DNA of 64,000 bases, taken from the NCBI GenBank assembly GCA_965238125.1, contig OZ250179.1:1488001-1552000 (forward strand), in the 5' to 3' direction. Below, in pieces: positions 17,801-26,683 of the stretch (position 1 is the stretch's first letter; each line of letters starts with the position of its first letter). Made by a program: the position numbers and the translations under genes. The notes beneath the pieces were generated by a model. It was not told the origin of the DNA and made no database searches. It saw nothing but the letters and a program-made list of their open reading frames with translations. The stretch comes from UBA6623 sp965238125. GTDB taxonomy: Bacteria > Acidobacteriota > Terriglobia > Bryobacterales > UBA6623.

Positions 17801-19333
17801 ATGAGCGGAAATCTGCCAACCGGTAAACAAGGCAGGTTGATCTTCGACCCTTCCACCGTCGGAAAGAGGCAGAAGGGAAATCGTGCCGGGCCGCCGAATC
17901 GAATGAACGATTTGGCATACCGCGACTGGATGAAGTTCCAGAAGAGTTTCTTCCGATTGGCATCAGATCAGGTGCTCATCGAAGAATGCGTGTACTTCTT
18001 CACGAAGGCGGTCTGGGACGACGGAGCCGCATCGCGGACCCTGATCGTGGGAGCAGACGAGTTCTCCCAAGCGGCAGTCCCTGCGCCGCGAGTAGTCACG
18101 CACGTCTACGGGCACAAGTCGTTCGAGACGGTGAACAGCACCATTCGTGGACAGACCAGGAAGATCGGAACACACGATTTCGTGCTTGTAGATCTGCGGG
18201 CTCTCATCACAGAACAAGCCGAGCTGGATGATTTCATCAACCGGTACGCGGAAGTTTTTTTCGAGGGTCTCCGGGCGGCACTTAGAGATGATCGCTACTG
18301 CTGCGTGATGGTGGGACTTCCGCAGGCCGGTGGTGGTGGATTTCCGTTTCCGTGGGCAGTGGCACTCGCGGCACGCGCTCATCTGCGGCTGCGGGATGAG
18401 AAAACAGGCCTGATCGAGGACGAAGGGCGTGTATTCTACTGCCTGTTCATGCAAGCGAACGAGGATAGTCGGCCTCGAGAGATTGTGACCAAGAAGAGTT
18501 TCCGTCTCTCGGATGCGAAGTCCTGCCAGGATGTACCTGCATGGATCATTCCAAAGCCGCGTCCCAGGAGAAAGAATGAAATCCTGCATCCTGCTAAGTT
18601 CCCGGAGGCGTTAATCGAACAGCTTATTAAGATTCACTCTTCAGAGATGGATAACGTCTTCGACCCCATGGTGGGAACGGGTAGCACAGTGATTGCTGCG
18701 TTGCGGACAAAAAGAAACGGGTTCGGCACTGATCTCTCAAAAAAATTCATCCAGATCGCGCAGGATCGAATAGAACACGAACAGGCACCATCGTTGTTCG
18801 CCGGTGTTGAGCCAGAGGGTCGGGTTTTTGTTGGTGATGCCACTAGGCTCGATGAGATACACGAACTTGATGGGATTGAATTCCAGTACGCGGTGACGAG
18901 CCCGCCATACTGGTCAATGCTGACAAACCCCGGCAATGAGAATCAGAAGGCCAGGCGCAACCGCAATCTTCCCTTGGTCTATTCCGATGATGTACGGGAC
19001 TTGGGAAACATTGCCGACTACGACAAATTCCTGAATGTGCTAGAGAGCGTGTACAACGATGTCGCCGAGCGACTAGCGGACAATGGAATGCTCACGGTTG
19101 TGGTGAAGAACGTAAAGCGGAATCACATCCTCCATCCGCTGGCCTGGGATCTGGCCAGCAGGCTCTGTGGTCCGAAAGGCTCCTTCAATTATGTAGGTAC
19201 AACGCTGTGGTGCCAAGACGATGTTGGAATCAAACCCTTTGCAGTCGGAATCTACTGGGTGAGCAACATCCTGCATACGTACTGCCTGCATTTTCAAAAA
19301 AGGAAAGTTCCCGAAGAACCACGCAAGAACTAA
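17801..19333 (+). CDS. DNA methyltransferase (SPPYW type, N4/N6)
   Basis: 510 residues. Residues 1-255 are an unrecognised N-terminal region that may select the target or contact the partner subunits. The methylase follows: HPAKFPEALIEQLIKIHSS (motif X, from 263), FDPMVGTGST (motif I, 287-296), NGFGTDLSKKFIQIAQDRI (motif II) and the catalytic SPPYW (motif IV, 367-371). SPPY points to amino-methylation of cytosine or adenine. The FxGxG motif precedes SPPYW. It begins 13 bases after the candidate nuclease gene in the same operon and should protect host DNA. Confidence 0.88.
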   Translation: MSGNLPTGKQGRLIFDPSTVGKRQKGNRAGPPNRMNDLAYRDWMKFQKSFFRLASDQVLIEECVYFFTKAVWDDGAASRTLIVGADEFSQAAVPAPRVVTHVYGHKSFETVNSTIRGQTRKIGTHDFVLVDLRALITEQAELDDFINRYAEVFFEGLRAALRDDRYCCVMVGLPQAGGGGFPFPWAVALAARAHLRLRDEKTGLIEDEGRVFYCLFMQANEDSRPREIVTKKSFRLSDAKSCQDVPAWIIPKPRPRRKNEILHPAKFPEALIEQLIKIHSSEMDNVFDPMVGTGSTVIAALRTKRNGFGTDLSKKFIQIAQDRIEHEQAPSLFAGVEPEGRVFVGDATRLDEIHELDGIEFQYAVTSPPYWSMLTNPGNENQKARRNRNLPLVYSDDVRDLGNIADYDKFLNVLESVYNDVAERLADNGMLTVVVKNVKRNHILHPLAWDLASRLCGPKGSFNYVGTTLWCQDDVGIKPFAVGIYWVSNILHTYCLHFQKRKVPEEPRKN

Positions 19334-19364
19334 GCAGGCTAGAAGAAGCTGCGGTGATGGAATG

Positions 19365-20319
19365 GGGTCCGACGACTGGGATGAACTGTTGCTGCCCGAG
19401 ATCGAACGCCAACAGGCCGAAGGGAAGCGAGCAACGTTCCGCGCCGACGCAGCCTTCGCCAAGCCGGAGATTTACGAAGCGTTGGAGCAGCGTGGCGTCG
19501 ACTACGTGCTTCGCATTCCGGCCAACAAGAACCTGGAGTTAGAGATCGAAGATATTCTGTTCCGTCCGCCGGGCAGGCCCTCCCGGAAACCCTTGGTGCG
19601 CTATAAGAGCTTTCAGTATCAGGCCGCGAGCTGGTCCCAGCCACGACGGATTGTTGCGAAAGTCGAGCATCATCAGGGGGAGTTATTCCCGCGATCCGGC
19701 TTCATCGTCACCAACATGACCCTGCCGAGCCGCTCGCTGGTGCGCTTCTACAACAAGCACGGGACGGCCGAGCAATGGATTAAAGAAGGCAAGCAGGCGA
19801 CGCACTGGACGCGGCTGTCGTGTCATCGCTTCCGGGCGAATGAAGTGCGACTGCAGCTCAGCGTGCTGGCCTAACAATCTGGGGAATCTCTGGAGGCGGC
19901 TCGGGCTGCCACAGCGAATCAAGAGCTGGTCGCTGACGAGCTTGCAGCACCGGCTGATGAAGACGGGCGGACGGCTGGTCAAGCATGCTCGCTACTACTG
20001 GCTGCTGTTGGCCGAGGGGCACCTCAACCGGAAACTGTTCGGCGAGATGCTGGGGCGGATCTGGGCGCTACCTGTGCCGGGAGGCTAGCGCCGGCGGCCC
20101 GGACAAGGCAGCGTACGCGGGTTGCCGAGGGTCGGCGCGGGAGGGGTTTTGCCAAAAAGCCCTCTGCGTTTGCTGAAACGGCGCAATCGGGCAGCATTCG
20201 ACGGCCGGAGCAGCAGCGAGAGGAGTCCAAACGGGGAAGTAGTGTGAAAACCGTTGTATGGCGGCCCGTGGATCGGCTACCCTGTTCGTGCCAGGACGGC
20301 CAAAAAGGAAATCCTGGCT
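19365..20319 (+). pseudogene. IS1380-family relic, copy B, 5'-truncated and frameshifted
   Basis: Starts inside the transposase at SDDWDELLLPEIERQQAEGK; everything upstream, including the first catalytic Asp, is gone. The frame breaks at about 19873, where an extra A turns CTGGCCTACAAT into CTGGCCTAACAAT. It then resumes with LGNLWRRLGLPQRIKSWSLT to 20088. The right end GGAAATCCTGGCT at 20307-20319 is intact. It is an old copy wedged between the methyltransferase and the next helicase gene. Confidence 0.88.
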
Positions 20320-20401
20320 TGGGGCGCCCGCGCCCCGCGACGCGGCCACGCCGTCGAGGACATCAAGCCTGACGGCCTCCGAAGCGAAGGTGTCCCCAAC
20401 T

Positions 20402-23077
20402 ATGCACTCCGATGCGAACACCCGACCGTACATTGAGGCGTTGGCGCGTGATGCCCTCCAGCGATTCGATGAGATTTCGACCAGCGCATCGCACGAACTC
20501 AGTGGGCCGGCGCGTCACGGAAGCGACGTGTTGGTCTACCCCAACCCGAAGGCCGAGGAGGAAGTGCGACGGCGACGCAACGCAGTCACGGAGGCCGCCC
20601 GGCAACTCCAGAGGGAACCCGCCATCGCCCGCGTCATGATCGACGACAACGGTCGACAGTTCATCTGGTACATCTGTCGCGCTGCCCCCCCAACCATCGG
20701 AGACCTCGCAAGCTATCGGTCGCCCATCGGCCGCATGGCCTCCCTACAGGTGGGATCGGACTTCGAACTGCCGAATGGGAACACCGTCGTGATCCTGGAA
20801 CAGACCCAGTTCCGGCCGTCGCAAGGCCCCGGCGGGTGGGATTCGACACCGACCCTAGTCACGACGGAGCACATCGGTGCAATCACCGTCGATTCCTTGA
20901 GGGCGTTCGTCGGCGAGCGCGAGATTGCGAACATTCTCGACCAGATCCTCGCGGACGAGGAGACGCGTGTCGAAATCGTAGATGGGATCCGCCGCCACGT
21001 CATCGAGAGAATGGCGCTCCGGGACCAACCGGTGCTCGACCAGTACCAGGACGAGATATTCCGCCTGCCGCTCAATAGCAGGCTCTTGATCGTGGGTCCA
21101 CCCGGCACGGGCAAGACCACGACGTTGATTCGTCGTCTCGGCCAGAAGCTCGATATGCACGAGTCGATTCTCAGCACCGAAGAACGCCGTCTGATTGACG
21201 AAGTTGGCAGGGACGCCAACGCCCTTGCGCACGGCGAAAGCTGGATGATGTACACGCCGACGAAACTGCTGAAGGAGTACGTGCAGGAGGCGTTCGCGCA
21301 CGAGGGCATTCCGTCCTCCGACAAGAACATCAGAACCTGGGAGAGTCACCGGCGGGATCTCGCGAGGGACGAGTTCAGAATCCTCCGAAGGTCCGACGGA
21401 AAGGGCGTCTTCGTCCTGAAGGACGTTCCAAACCTCCGTCCCGATACCATCCAGAATCCTGTTCCCTGGTTCACAGACTTCCACGGGTGGCAGCACAATC
21501 AATTCTTGACGGGCCTGAACGACGCAGCGCGGTCACTTGAGTCGAGCGAGATCAGATCCTGCCGGAGCCTGGGACGCCAGCTCGCCTCCATCCTTGCACG
21601 GGCCGGCGACTATTCGCTGTCGTCGATCTTTGAGCCCCTCGACCGGGAAACCTCGAACATCCAGAACCTCGCTTCGGACCTGAAGAAGGCGTCGGACCGA
21701 AAGATCGACGAGGCCCTGAATCGTCAGCTCAACCGCGACAGAGACTTCCTCCAAGCTCTCGCGGAGTACCTGAAGCGCTTGGATGCGTCGGACGAGGACG
21801 ACGAGGGCGCGGAGGATGAGGAGGAGGACGACGACGCGGTGTCGATCCGCAGAGGGACCCCACTGACCGCTGCGCGGGATTCGTACCGACGATCTGTCCG
21901 CGCGCAAGCGCGCGCGTCTGCGTCAGGACGGGCCGTGAGGAGGGAATCGCGGAACGGGAAGGTCGCCGAATGGATTGGCGACCGTGCGCTTGCCGAAACC
22001 GATAGAGTCCAGGTTGGCCAGAGCCTCGTGGGGCAGACGGCTGCGCGCCGCTTCTTGAATCCGGTCAGACGCTACATTGACCGCATGGCGCAGCGCTATC
22101 GCGCTTTCAGACAATTGCGCCAGCGCGACGACAAGTGGTACTGCAACGTTGGACATCGGTCGCGGGACATTCACCCACTCGAAGTCGATGTCGTGCTCCT
22201 GGCCATTCTCCGGGCGGTGGGAGACCTTCTGGGCGGATCGGGCAGGTTCGCGTGGTCTCAACTGGAGCCCGTTCGTGGAATCTATCGCAACCAGATCGTC
22301 GTCGATGAAGCTACGGATTTCTCGCCGATCCAGCTCGCGTGCATGTCGGCGTTGGCTCACCGGAGAATCCGTTCTTTTTTCGCCTGCGGCGACTTCAACC
22401 AGCGTCTGACGGTCTGGGGCACACGCTGTGCTGGCGACCTGGAATGGGCCTGTCCGGGGCTCGAGATCAAGGAGATCAACATAGCCTACCGCCAGACCAA
22501 GCGGCTCGGTGAACTGACCCGAGCAATGATGGAGGCCGCAGGACAGCAGGCGCCACCCATGGACCTGCCGGAACACGTGGAGAGTGACGGTTTCGCTCCC
22601 GTGATCCTGGAGGACGCGACGTTCGACGCGACCGTCGACTGGTTGGCAGAGCGCATCCGGGAAATCGACAGTCTCGTTGACAGACTGCCGTCGACGGCGA
22701 TTCTCGTGAATTCCGAAGATAAAGTCCAGCCCGTCGCGGACGCGCTGCACGCCGCCGTGGCTGATCACAACGTCAACGTCGTGCCGTGCCCACTGGGACA
22801 GGCTGTGGGGCAGGACAACGACGTGCGCGTCTTCAGCGTCGAGCACATCAAGGGGCTGGAGTTCGAAGCGGTCTTCTTTATTGCGATCGACCGCTTGGCT
22901 GCACGAGAACCGACGCTCTTCGAGAAGTATCTGTACGTGGGCGCGAGCAGGGCGGCCACGTACTTGGGCATCACCTGCGAAGGTGCCCTCCCGGAGGCGA
23001 TGGTGCCGCTGCGACGACACTTCGGAGCCGACTGGAGCGAGAGCGTCGGAAGGGTGGCCCGTCCAGACTCGCCGTGA
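20402..23077 (+). CDS. Large SF1 (UvrD-like) helicase, probable defence gene
   Basis: About 891 residues from ATG 20402 (a GTG at 20390 is also possible). Helicase motifs: GPPGTGKTT (Walker A, 232-240), VVDEATDFSP (II, about 633-642), CGDFNQRLTVWGTR (III), INIAYRQTKRLGELTRAM (IV), VFSVEHIKGLEFEAVFF (V), KYLYVGASRAATYLG (VI). A long insert sits between motifs I and II, with an acidic run (DASDEDDEGAEDEEEDDD) followed by a basic stretch. The first 220 residues are unrecognised. The gene stands alone behind an IS1380 relic. A DNA helicase is clear; an anti-phage role is inferred from its neighbours. Confidence 0.75.
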   Translation: MHSDANTRPYIEALARDALQRFDEISTSASHELSGPARHGSDVLVYPNPKAEEEVRRRRNAVTEAARQLQREPAIARVMIDDNGRQFIWYICRAAPPTIGDLASYRSPIGRMASLQVGSDFELPNGNTVVILEQTQFRPSQGPGGWDSTPTLVTTEHIGAITVDSLRAFVGEREIANILDQILADEETRVEIVDGIRRHVIERMALRDQPVLDQYQDEIFRLPLNSRLLIVGPPGTGKTTTLIRRLGQKLDMHESILSTEERRLIDEVGRDANALAHGESWMMYTPTKLLKEYVQEAFAHEGIPSSDKNIRTWESHRRDLARDEFRILRRSDGKGVFVLKDVPNLRPDTIQNPVPWFTDFHGWQHNQFLTGLNDAARSLESSEIRSCRSLGRQLASILARAGDYSLSSIFEPLDRETSNIQNLASDLKKASDRKIDEALNRQLNRDRDFLQALAEYLKRLDASDEDDEGAEDEEEDDDAVSIRRGTPLTAARDSYRRSVRAQARASASGRAVRRESRNGKVAEWIGDRALAETDRVQVGQSLVGQTAARRFLNPVRRYIDRMAQRYRAFRQLRQRDDKWYCNVGHRSRDIHPLEVDVVLLAILRAVGDLLGGSGRFAWSQLEPVRGIYRNQIVVDEATDFSPIQLACMSALAHRRIRSFFACGDFNQRLTVWGTRCAGDLEWACPGLEIKEINIAYRQTKRLGELTRAMMEAAGQQAPPMDLPEHVESDGFAPVILEDATFDATVDWLAERIREIDSLVDRLPSTAILVNSEDKVQPVADALHAAVADHNVNVVPCPLGQAVGQDNDVRVFSVEHIKGLEFEAVFFIAIDRLAAREPTLFEKYLYVGASRAATYLGITCEGALPEAMVPLRRHFGADWSESVGRVARPDSP

Positions 23078-23293
23078 CCGGCCAAGGCTGATCTGGCCGA
23101 ACGATTCGGTCCGGTCATCGGCAGACTGGCCGGCCTCAGACCTTGCGGCGCCAGTGCCGGCCCCCCACAGGCCCTAGTGCTGCACATGCGGGCGTTGCCC
23201 CCTTGATCTCCATGATGGACCGGAACCCTCCGCCGATGCTAGCGTGCCCGCTTACGCCGATTCATGCACCAATGCCACACTGGGGATAACTTA

Positions 23294-24386
23294 CTGAGTC
23301 TCGCATAATATACTGTCAATCGAGACAAAGAGAAGACTGTTTCCAGAAAGCGGTAATCAAGCGCGGTTTGCGGCGCATTCGCCGCAGCGCTTTGCGGGCG
23401 CGCTCGTCGAGTTCCCAGTAGTCCTTCGGGCAGACGTTGGGCAACTCGTGCTGCTTCCAGTACGCCCAAATGTATTCCACCGGGTTCAACTCCGGCGCAT
23501 AGGGCGGCAAGTACTCCGTTGCGATGTGATCCTCGGAGAGCTGGATGAACTCCCGCACCAGGCGGCTGCGGTGCGCCGGCAGCCGGTCCCAGACGATCAG
23601 CAGTGGGCCGTCGATGTGGCGCACCAAAGCCTTCAGGAAGTCGATGACCTCCAGCTCGCCGATCGCGCCGGGATAGAGCCGGAAGTAAAAGTTGCGCAAC
23701 GTCAGCCCGGCCGACACCGACAGCTTGTCCCAGTTGAAGTTGAACTCCAACACCGGTGTCTCGCCGCGCGGCGCCCAGGTGCGGCAACGATGCGGCTTCT
23801 GACTCAATCCGCTTTCGTCGATGAAGACGATCGTACGTTCTTCTTTGCGGGCTTTTTTTTAATGGCCGGCCAAGTCTTGCGCTGCCAGCCGCGGATGGCC
23901 TCTTCGTTGCGCTCCCGCGCTTTGCCGACGGGCCGTTGCGGGCTCCAACCGAGCGCCCGCAGGATCTTCCAGACATGGCCCTCGTGATAGCGCACGCCGA
24001 ACTCGTCTCCGATCAGACGAGCGACCCGCGGACAGCTCCACAGCGGCGTCGGGAAGCCGTGCGCCTCAGGGTCTTCCAGCAGCAACGCCTCGAGGCGTTC
24101 GAGCTGCGCGGCGTCCAACAGCGGCTTACGGCCGGCGCGGCCGGCCTGGCGCAACCCGGCTTCGCCGTCACGCCGGTATCGTCGCAGCCACTCGCTGACG
24201 CTTTGCCGCGCGACCTTCAATCGCCTCGCTGTCTCGGACTGACTACAGCCTTGCTCGACCAACCGGATCGCTTTGAAACGGCGCTTCTCCAGGGCCTCGA
24301 AATCCCGCCGTACGCCTTTTGTATTTCCCATACATACAAAGACGTACGTACCCCAAAAAGGTGTCACTTGATTTTGCGAGACTCAA
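23294..24386 (-). mobile_element. IS630-family insertion sequence
   Basis: The left end CTGAGTCTCGCATAATATA and right end (complement TTGAGTCTCGCAAAAT) are inverted repeats, each flanked by TA (23292-23293 and 24387-24388), the usual IS630/Tc1 target. The element of about 1.1 kb holds one transposase in two overlapping frames joined at a run of eight A on the coding strand. Confidence 0.85.
23316..24331 (-). CDS. IS630-family transposase made by frameshift
   Basis: The first frame starts at ATG 24331 (MGNTKGVRRDFEALEKRRFK) and has winged-helix DNA-binding signatures (CSQSETARRLKVARQSVSEW and SCPRVARLIGDEFGVRYHEG). It ends at 23804. The catalytic half lies one frame over: IVFIDESGLSQKPHRCRTW, LLIVWDRLPAHRSRLV and LPPYAPELNPVEYIWAYWK, giving the D-D-E triad. 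The frames meet at AAAAAAAA near 23860, a slippery run often used by IS630 elements for programmed frameshifting, so the gene may be functional as it stands. Confidence 0.8.
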
Positions 24387-24389
24387 TAG

Positions 24390-24721
24390 ATGCCACATAA
24401 GTTCAACGCAGCCCGACGGCACAAGTTTGATAAGACGCAGTACCGGGTGATCAACTGGGCAGAATATAACGAGAGCCTGCGCCAACGGGAAGACCTGACG
24501 ATTTGGGTCAGTGAGGAGGCTCAAAGTGTGTGGAACGCGCCGCACGTCACGGGGTGACCAGCGCAGCCGAATATAAACGCAGACGGCCGTTGGAAGAGTG
24601 TCATCGGCCTCAGACTTAAATCCCGCAGCTTCTCCAGGCAGATCACGGAGATCAAACTCAGCCAGAAAGTCCTGAACACAATGACCGCACTCGGACGGCC
24701 TGTGTTCGAACGCATCGCCTG
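24390..24721 (+). pseudogene. Internally deleted IS5-type transposase
   Basis: From ATG 24390 the reading MPHKFNAARRHKFDKTQYRV, INWAEYNESLRQREDLTIWV is the N-terminus of an IS5-family transposase, ending at a stop after about 55 codons. Directly after it, WKSVIGLRLKSRSFSRQITE and KLSQKVLNTMTALGRPVFER match the C-terminus of the same family. The catalytic middle (about 200 residues) is missing. It could be moved only by a complete relative elsewhere. Confidence 0.7.
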
Positions 24722-24780
24722 ACGCTACGGCTTGGGAAAGGGCTGATTCCGTGTCCGCCCCCGATCCGTGCAACAACGCT

Positions 24781-24876
24781 ATGGCAACCAATAAAGCAAA
24801 CAACAGCGACCTCTCCCCCGCCGAAATCCTCTGGAAATCGGCCGACGCCCTGCGCGGTCAGATCGACGCTACGTGA
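24781..24876 (+). pseudogene. hsdM: Stub of type I modification subunit HsdM
   Basis: Reads MATNKANNSDLSPAEILWKS followed by ADALRGQIDAT and a stop. LSPAExLWxSADxLRGxIDA is the highly characteristic N-terminus of type I restriction-modification HsdM, which normally continues for about 500 residues with EYKHVVLGL. Only 31 codons remain. It is the trace of a lost type I R-M locus. Confidence 0.7.
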
Positions 24877-24918
24877 TGTCCCTCCCGGCACAACGTGTGT
24901 GCCCATACGACTCCAGGG

Positions 24919-25203
24919 GTGAACCGGACCTCCCAACCCGCGTGGTTTCATCGACTTGACGAAATCCTCACCGCCCTGCGTTCCATGCCATCCGCTTACC
25001 TCGACCGCGCGGCGGTCGAGAAGCTGTTCGGCGTCGGCCAGCGTCGCGCCCGACAATTAATGGCGGGCCTGGACGGCATCCGGGCCGGCAACGCCGCCGC
25101 CGTCTCGCGCCTGGCGCTCATCGAGCAGGGTCTATCAATAGCAGGTCCGGCACCACGAGCAGGTCCGGCACCACGCGTGATGTTCGCAGCCGCCGCTTCC
25201 TGA
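24919..25203 (+). CDS. Small unknown protein with HTH-like core
   Basis: About 94 residues. The part WFHRLDEILTALRSMPSAYL, DRAAVEKLFGVGQRRARQLM looks like a winged or simple helix-turn-helix (AVEKLFGVGQRRARQLM) and belongs to a pattern I have seen in hypothetical proteins of genomic islands. The tail contains a short direct repeat (AGPAPRAGPAPR, from GCAGGTCCGGCACCACG in tandem) and seems to run out of the conserved region, so the gene may be 3'-truncated. The start (GTG 24919 or 24895) is uncertain. No function assigned. Confidence 0.45.
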   Translation: MNRTSQPAWFHRLDEILTALRSMPSAYLDRAAVEKLFGVGQRRARQLMAGLDGIRAGNAAAVSRLALIEQGLSIAGPAPRAGPAPRVMFAAAAS

Positions 25204-25409
25204 ACCAATCAGGTGACCAAGTATATGGCTCTCCTAGTCCGGATCGGAAAACGTCTCAGCTGTGAAATGTGCCAGTTCACTACGAAGCTTCGTGAATGAG
25301 TCATCCTTCGCAGCAAGTCGGATCGTGTCTCTTAGATCCTGTATGGTCGTCTTGTCCGGCGTGAGAAGAAAGGCGAGCGGTACCGCGCGACGGCGGCTGC
25401 ACGCCCAGT

Positions 25410-26240
25410 TTAGGTGCTTTCGTCTAGCTGCGACTTCAGATAGTTTACGAACGCCGAGCAAGATACAAGGAAGTACCGCGCATCTGCAGCGGTGAGGTGA
25501 GGTTCGTCAAGCATGGCATGTCGAATGCCTTGTTCGTTGCTCGTATAGCCGTACAACTTTAGAAAGCCCTCCTTGAGAGCCCGATGCAACTGGCCGCTCT
25601 TCTCGATGGACTTCAGTGCATCGCCGAGAGTTGCCTTGTCGTTCCCTGAGACAACGCGAGCGATGCTCTCGACGGCGGAGATTGACTCCTTGATGGAGTT
25701 TCGAAAGTCCGGGTTCTCACGATCCGCATAAAGCTCCAGCGCGCGGTCGATGTGAGCCGAGACTCCAGCAAATTTGGAGTCTCGTGCTGCCTCCTCGATC
25801 ATCTCGATTTCCTCTTGGTTTGTGACATTGACGAGATACCCCGCCGCAAACCTGTACCCTGAGAGTTCCCGTTCGAGAACCACGTTGAAGGATTCGGCGA
25901 GTCCAAGCCGAGATGCCTCGTGCGCAGAGACGATGAACTCCAAGAAGTCGTAGACCTCGTACCACTTACATGAGAAGAAATAGTCGCGGATGATCTCCAG
26001 TATCTCGTGACCTTCGTGCGGACACAAGTCGATTGGCTTCTTGAAATAGCTGGACCACAGAGACGGGCCAAGTAGGTAAATCGGTGGTGTCCCGTAATGC
26101 CTACGGACGAAGTCTTCCCTGGACCAAAGTGCAACCTCGAGAACGTTCCAAAGAGAATTTCGTAGCTCCGCGGTCATAGAGTCAACCCGGATGATTTCCG
26201 AGACTGGCTTGAGTCCTTTGCGTTCGCTGAATTTCTTCAT
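25410..26240 (-). CDS. AbiJ-type abortive infection protein
   Basis: 276 residues beginning MKKFSERKGLKPVSEIIRVD followed by SMTAELRNSLWNVLEVALW, the hallmark of AbiJ N-terminal domain 4 (KFSxRxG...DSMxxxLRNSLWN). The C-terminal half (SIKESISAVESIARVVSGND, ATLGDALKSIEKSGQLHRAL, EGFLKLYGYTSNEQGIRHAM, ADARYFLVSCSAFVNYLK) is helical and resembles a HEPN-type domain, often an RNase. AbiJ proteins stop growth of phage-infected cells. It is transcribed alone, facing the same way as the 26684 gene. G+C is lower than in the core. The 170 bases downstream hold no gene I would defend. Confidence 0.8.
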   Translation of the reverse strand: MKKFSERKGLKPVSEIIRVDSMTAELRNSLWNVLEVALWSREDFVRRHYGTPPIYLLGPSLWSSYFKKPIDLCPHEGHEILEIIRDYFFSCKWYEVYDFLEFIVSAHEASRLGLAESFNVVLERELSGYRFAAGYLVNVTNQEEIEMIEEAARDSKFAGVSAHIDRALELYADRENPDFRNSIKESISAVESIARVVSGNDKATLGDALKSIEKSGQLHRALKEGFLKLYGYTSNEQGIRHAMLDEPHLTAADARYFLVSCSAFVNYLKSQLDEST

Positions 26241-26683
26241 GAGTCCGTTGCTATCGGCAGCCGGCTGTCTTTCGCGACGTGCGACAGGTCAGTTTGTAGC
26301 TGCTGGGGATCGCGGAGTTCGTCCGGCACGAGGGCGAGCAGAAGGTGGGGTCCGGTCATCCCAGTCGTGTGGCGCTAGTCGCGCTGCGCCGTAACGTATA
26401 AACGGCTGCCCACCGAGACAATAGAGTTTGCTCCACAGTATGACCGATGTTCGGGTGAAACGCCCGCCAGGAGCACTCCTGAGAAAGGGCTGCCCCATCT
26501 TCCCAAGCAGAGAGCCTAGTGAGGAAGGCCTTAGCGGTTCGGACCTTGGTTCCTCTCCCATCTGCGCTGCCGGCCCTGCTGGCACATCAGTTCCACTCCA
26601 ACCCGTTGAGGGTACCGAGCAGATTGGTGTGCGCCGACATATCCGAAACCGGGCGCGTACTCCAGGAAATCAGCCTGCGGAGA
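26241..26683. other. Intergenic region without recognisable gene
   Basis: About 440 bases between AbiJ and the nuclease-like gene. Overlapping open readings exist on the plus strand but match nothing I recognise and lack ribosome sites. The upstream control region of AbiJ must lie at its left side. Confidence 0.35.

Noticed and set aside
25234..25461. 75-codon reading after AbiJ on the minus strand
   Set aside because: It overlaps the AbiJ end, has no ribosome site and no family; it may be the remains of another helical domain but cannot be defended.
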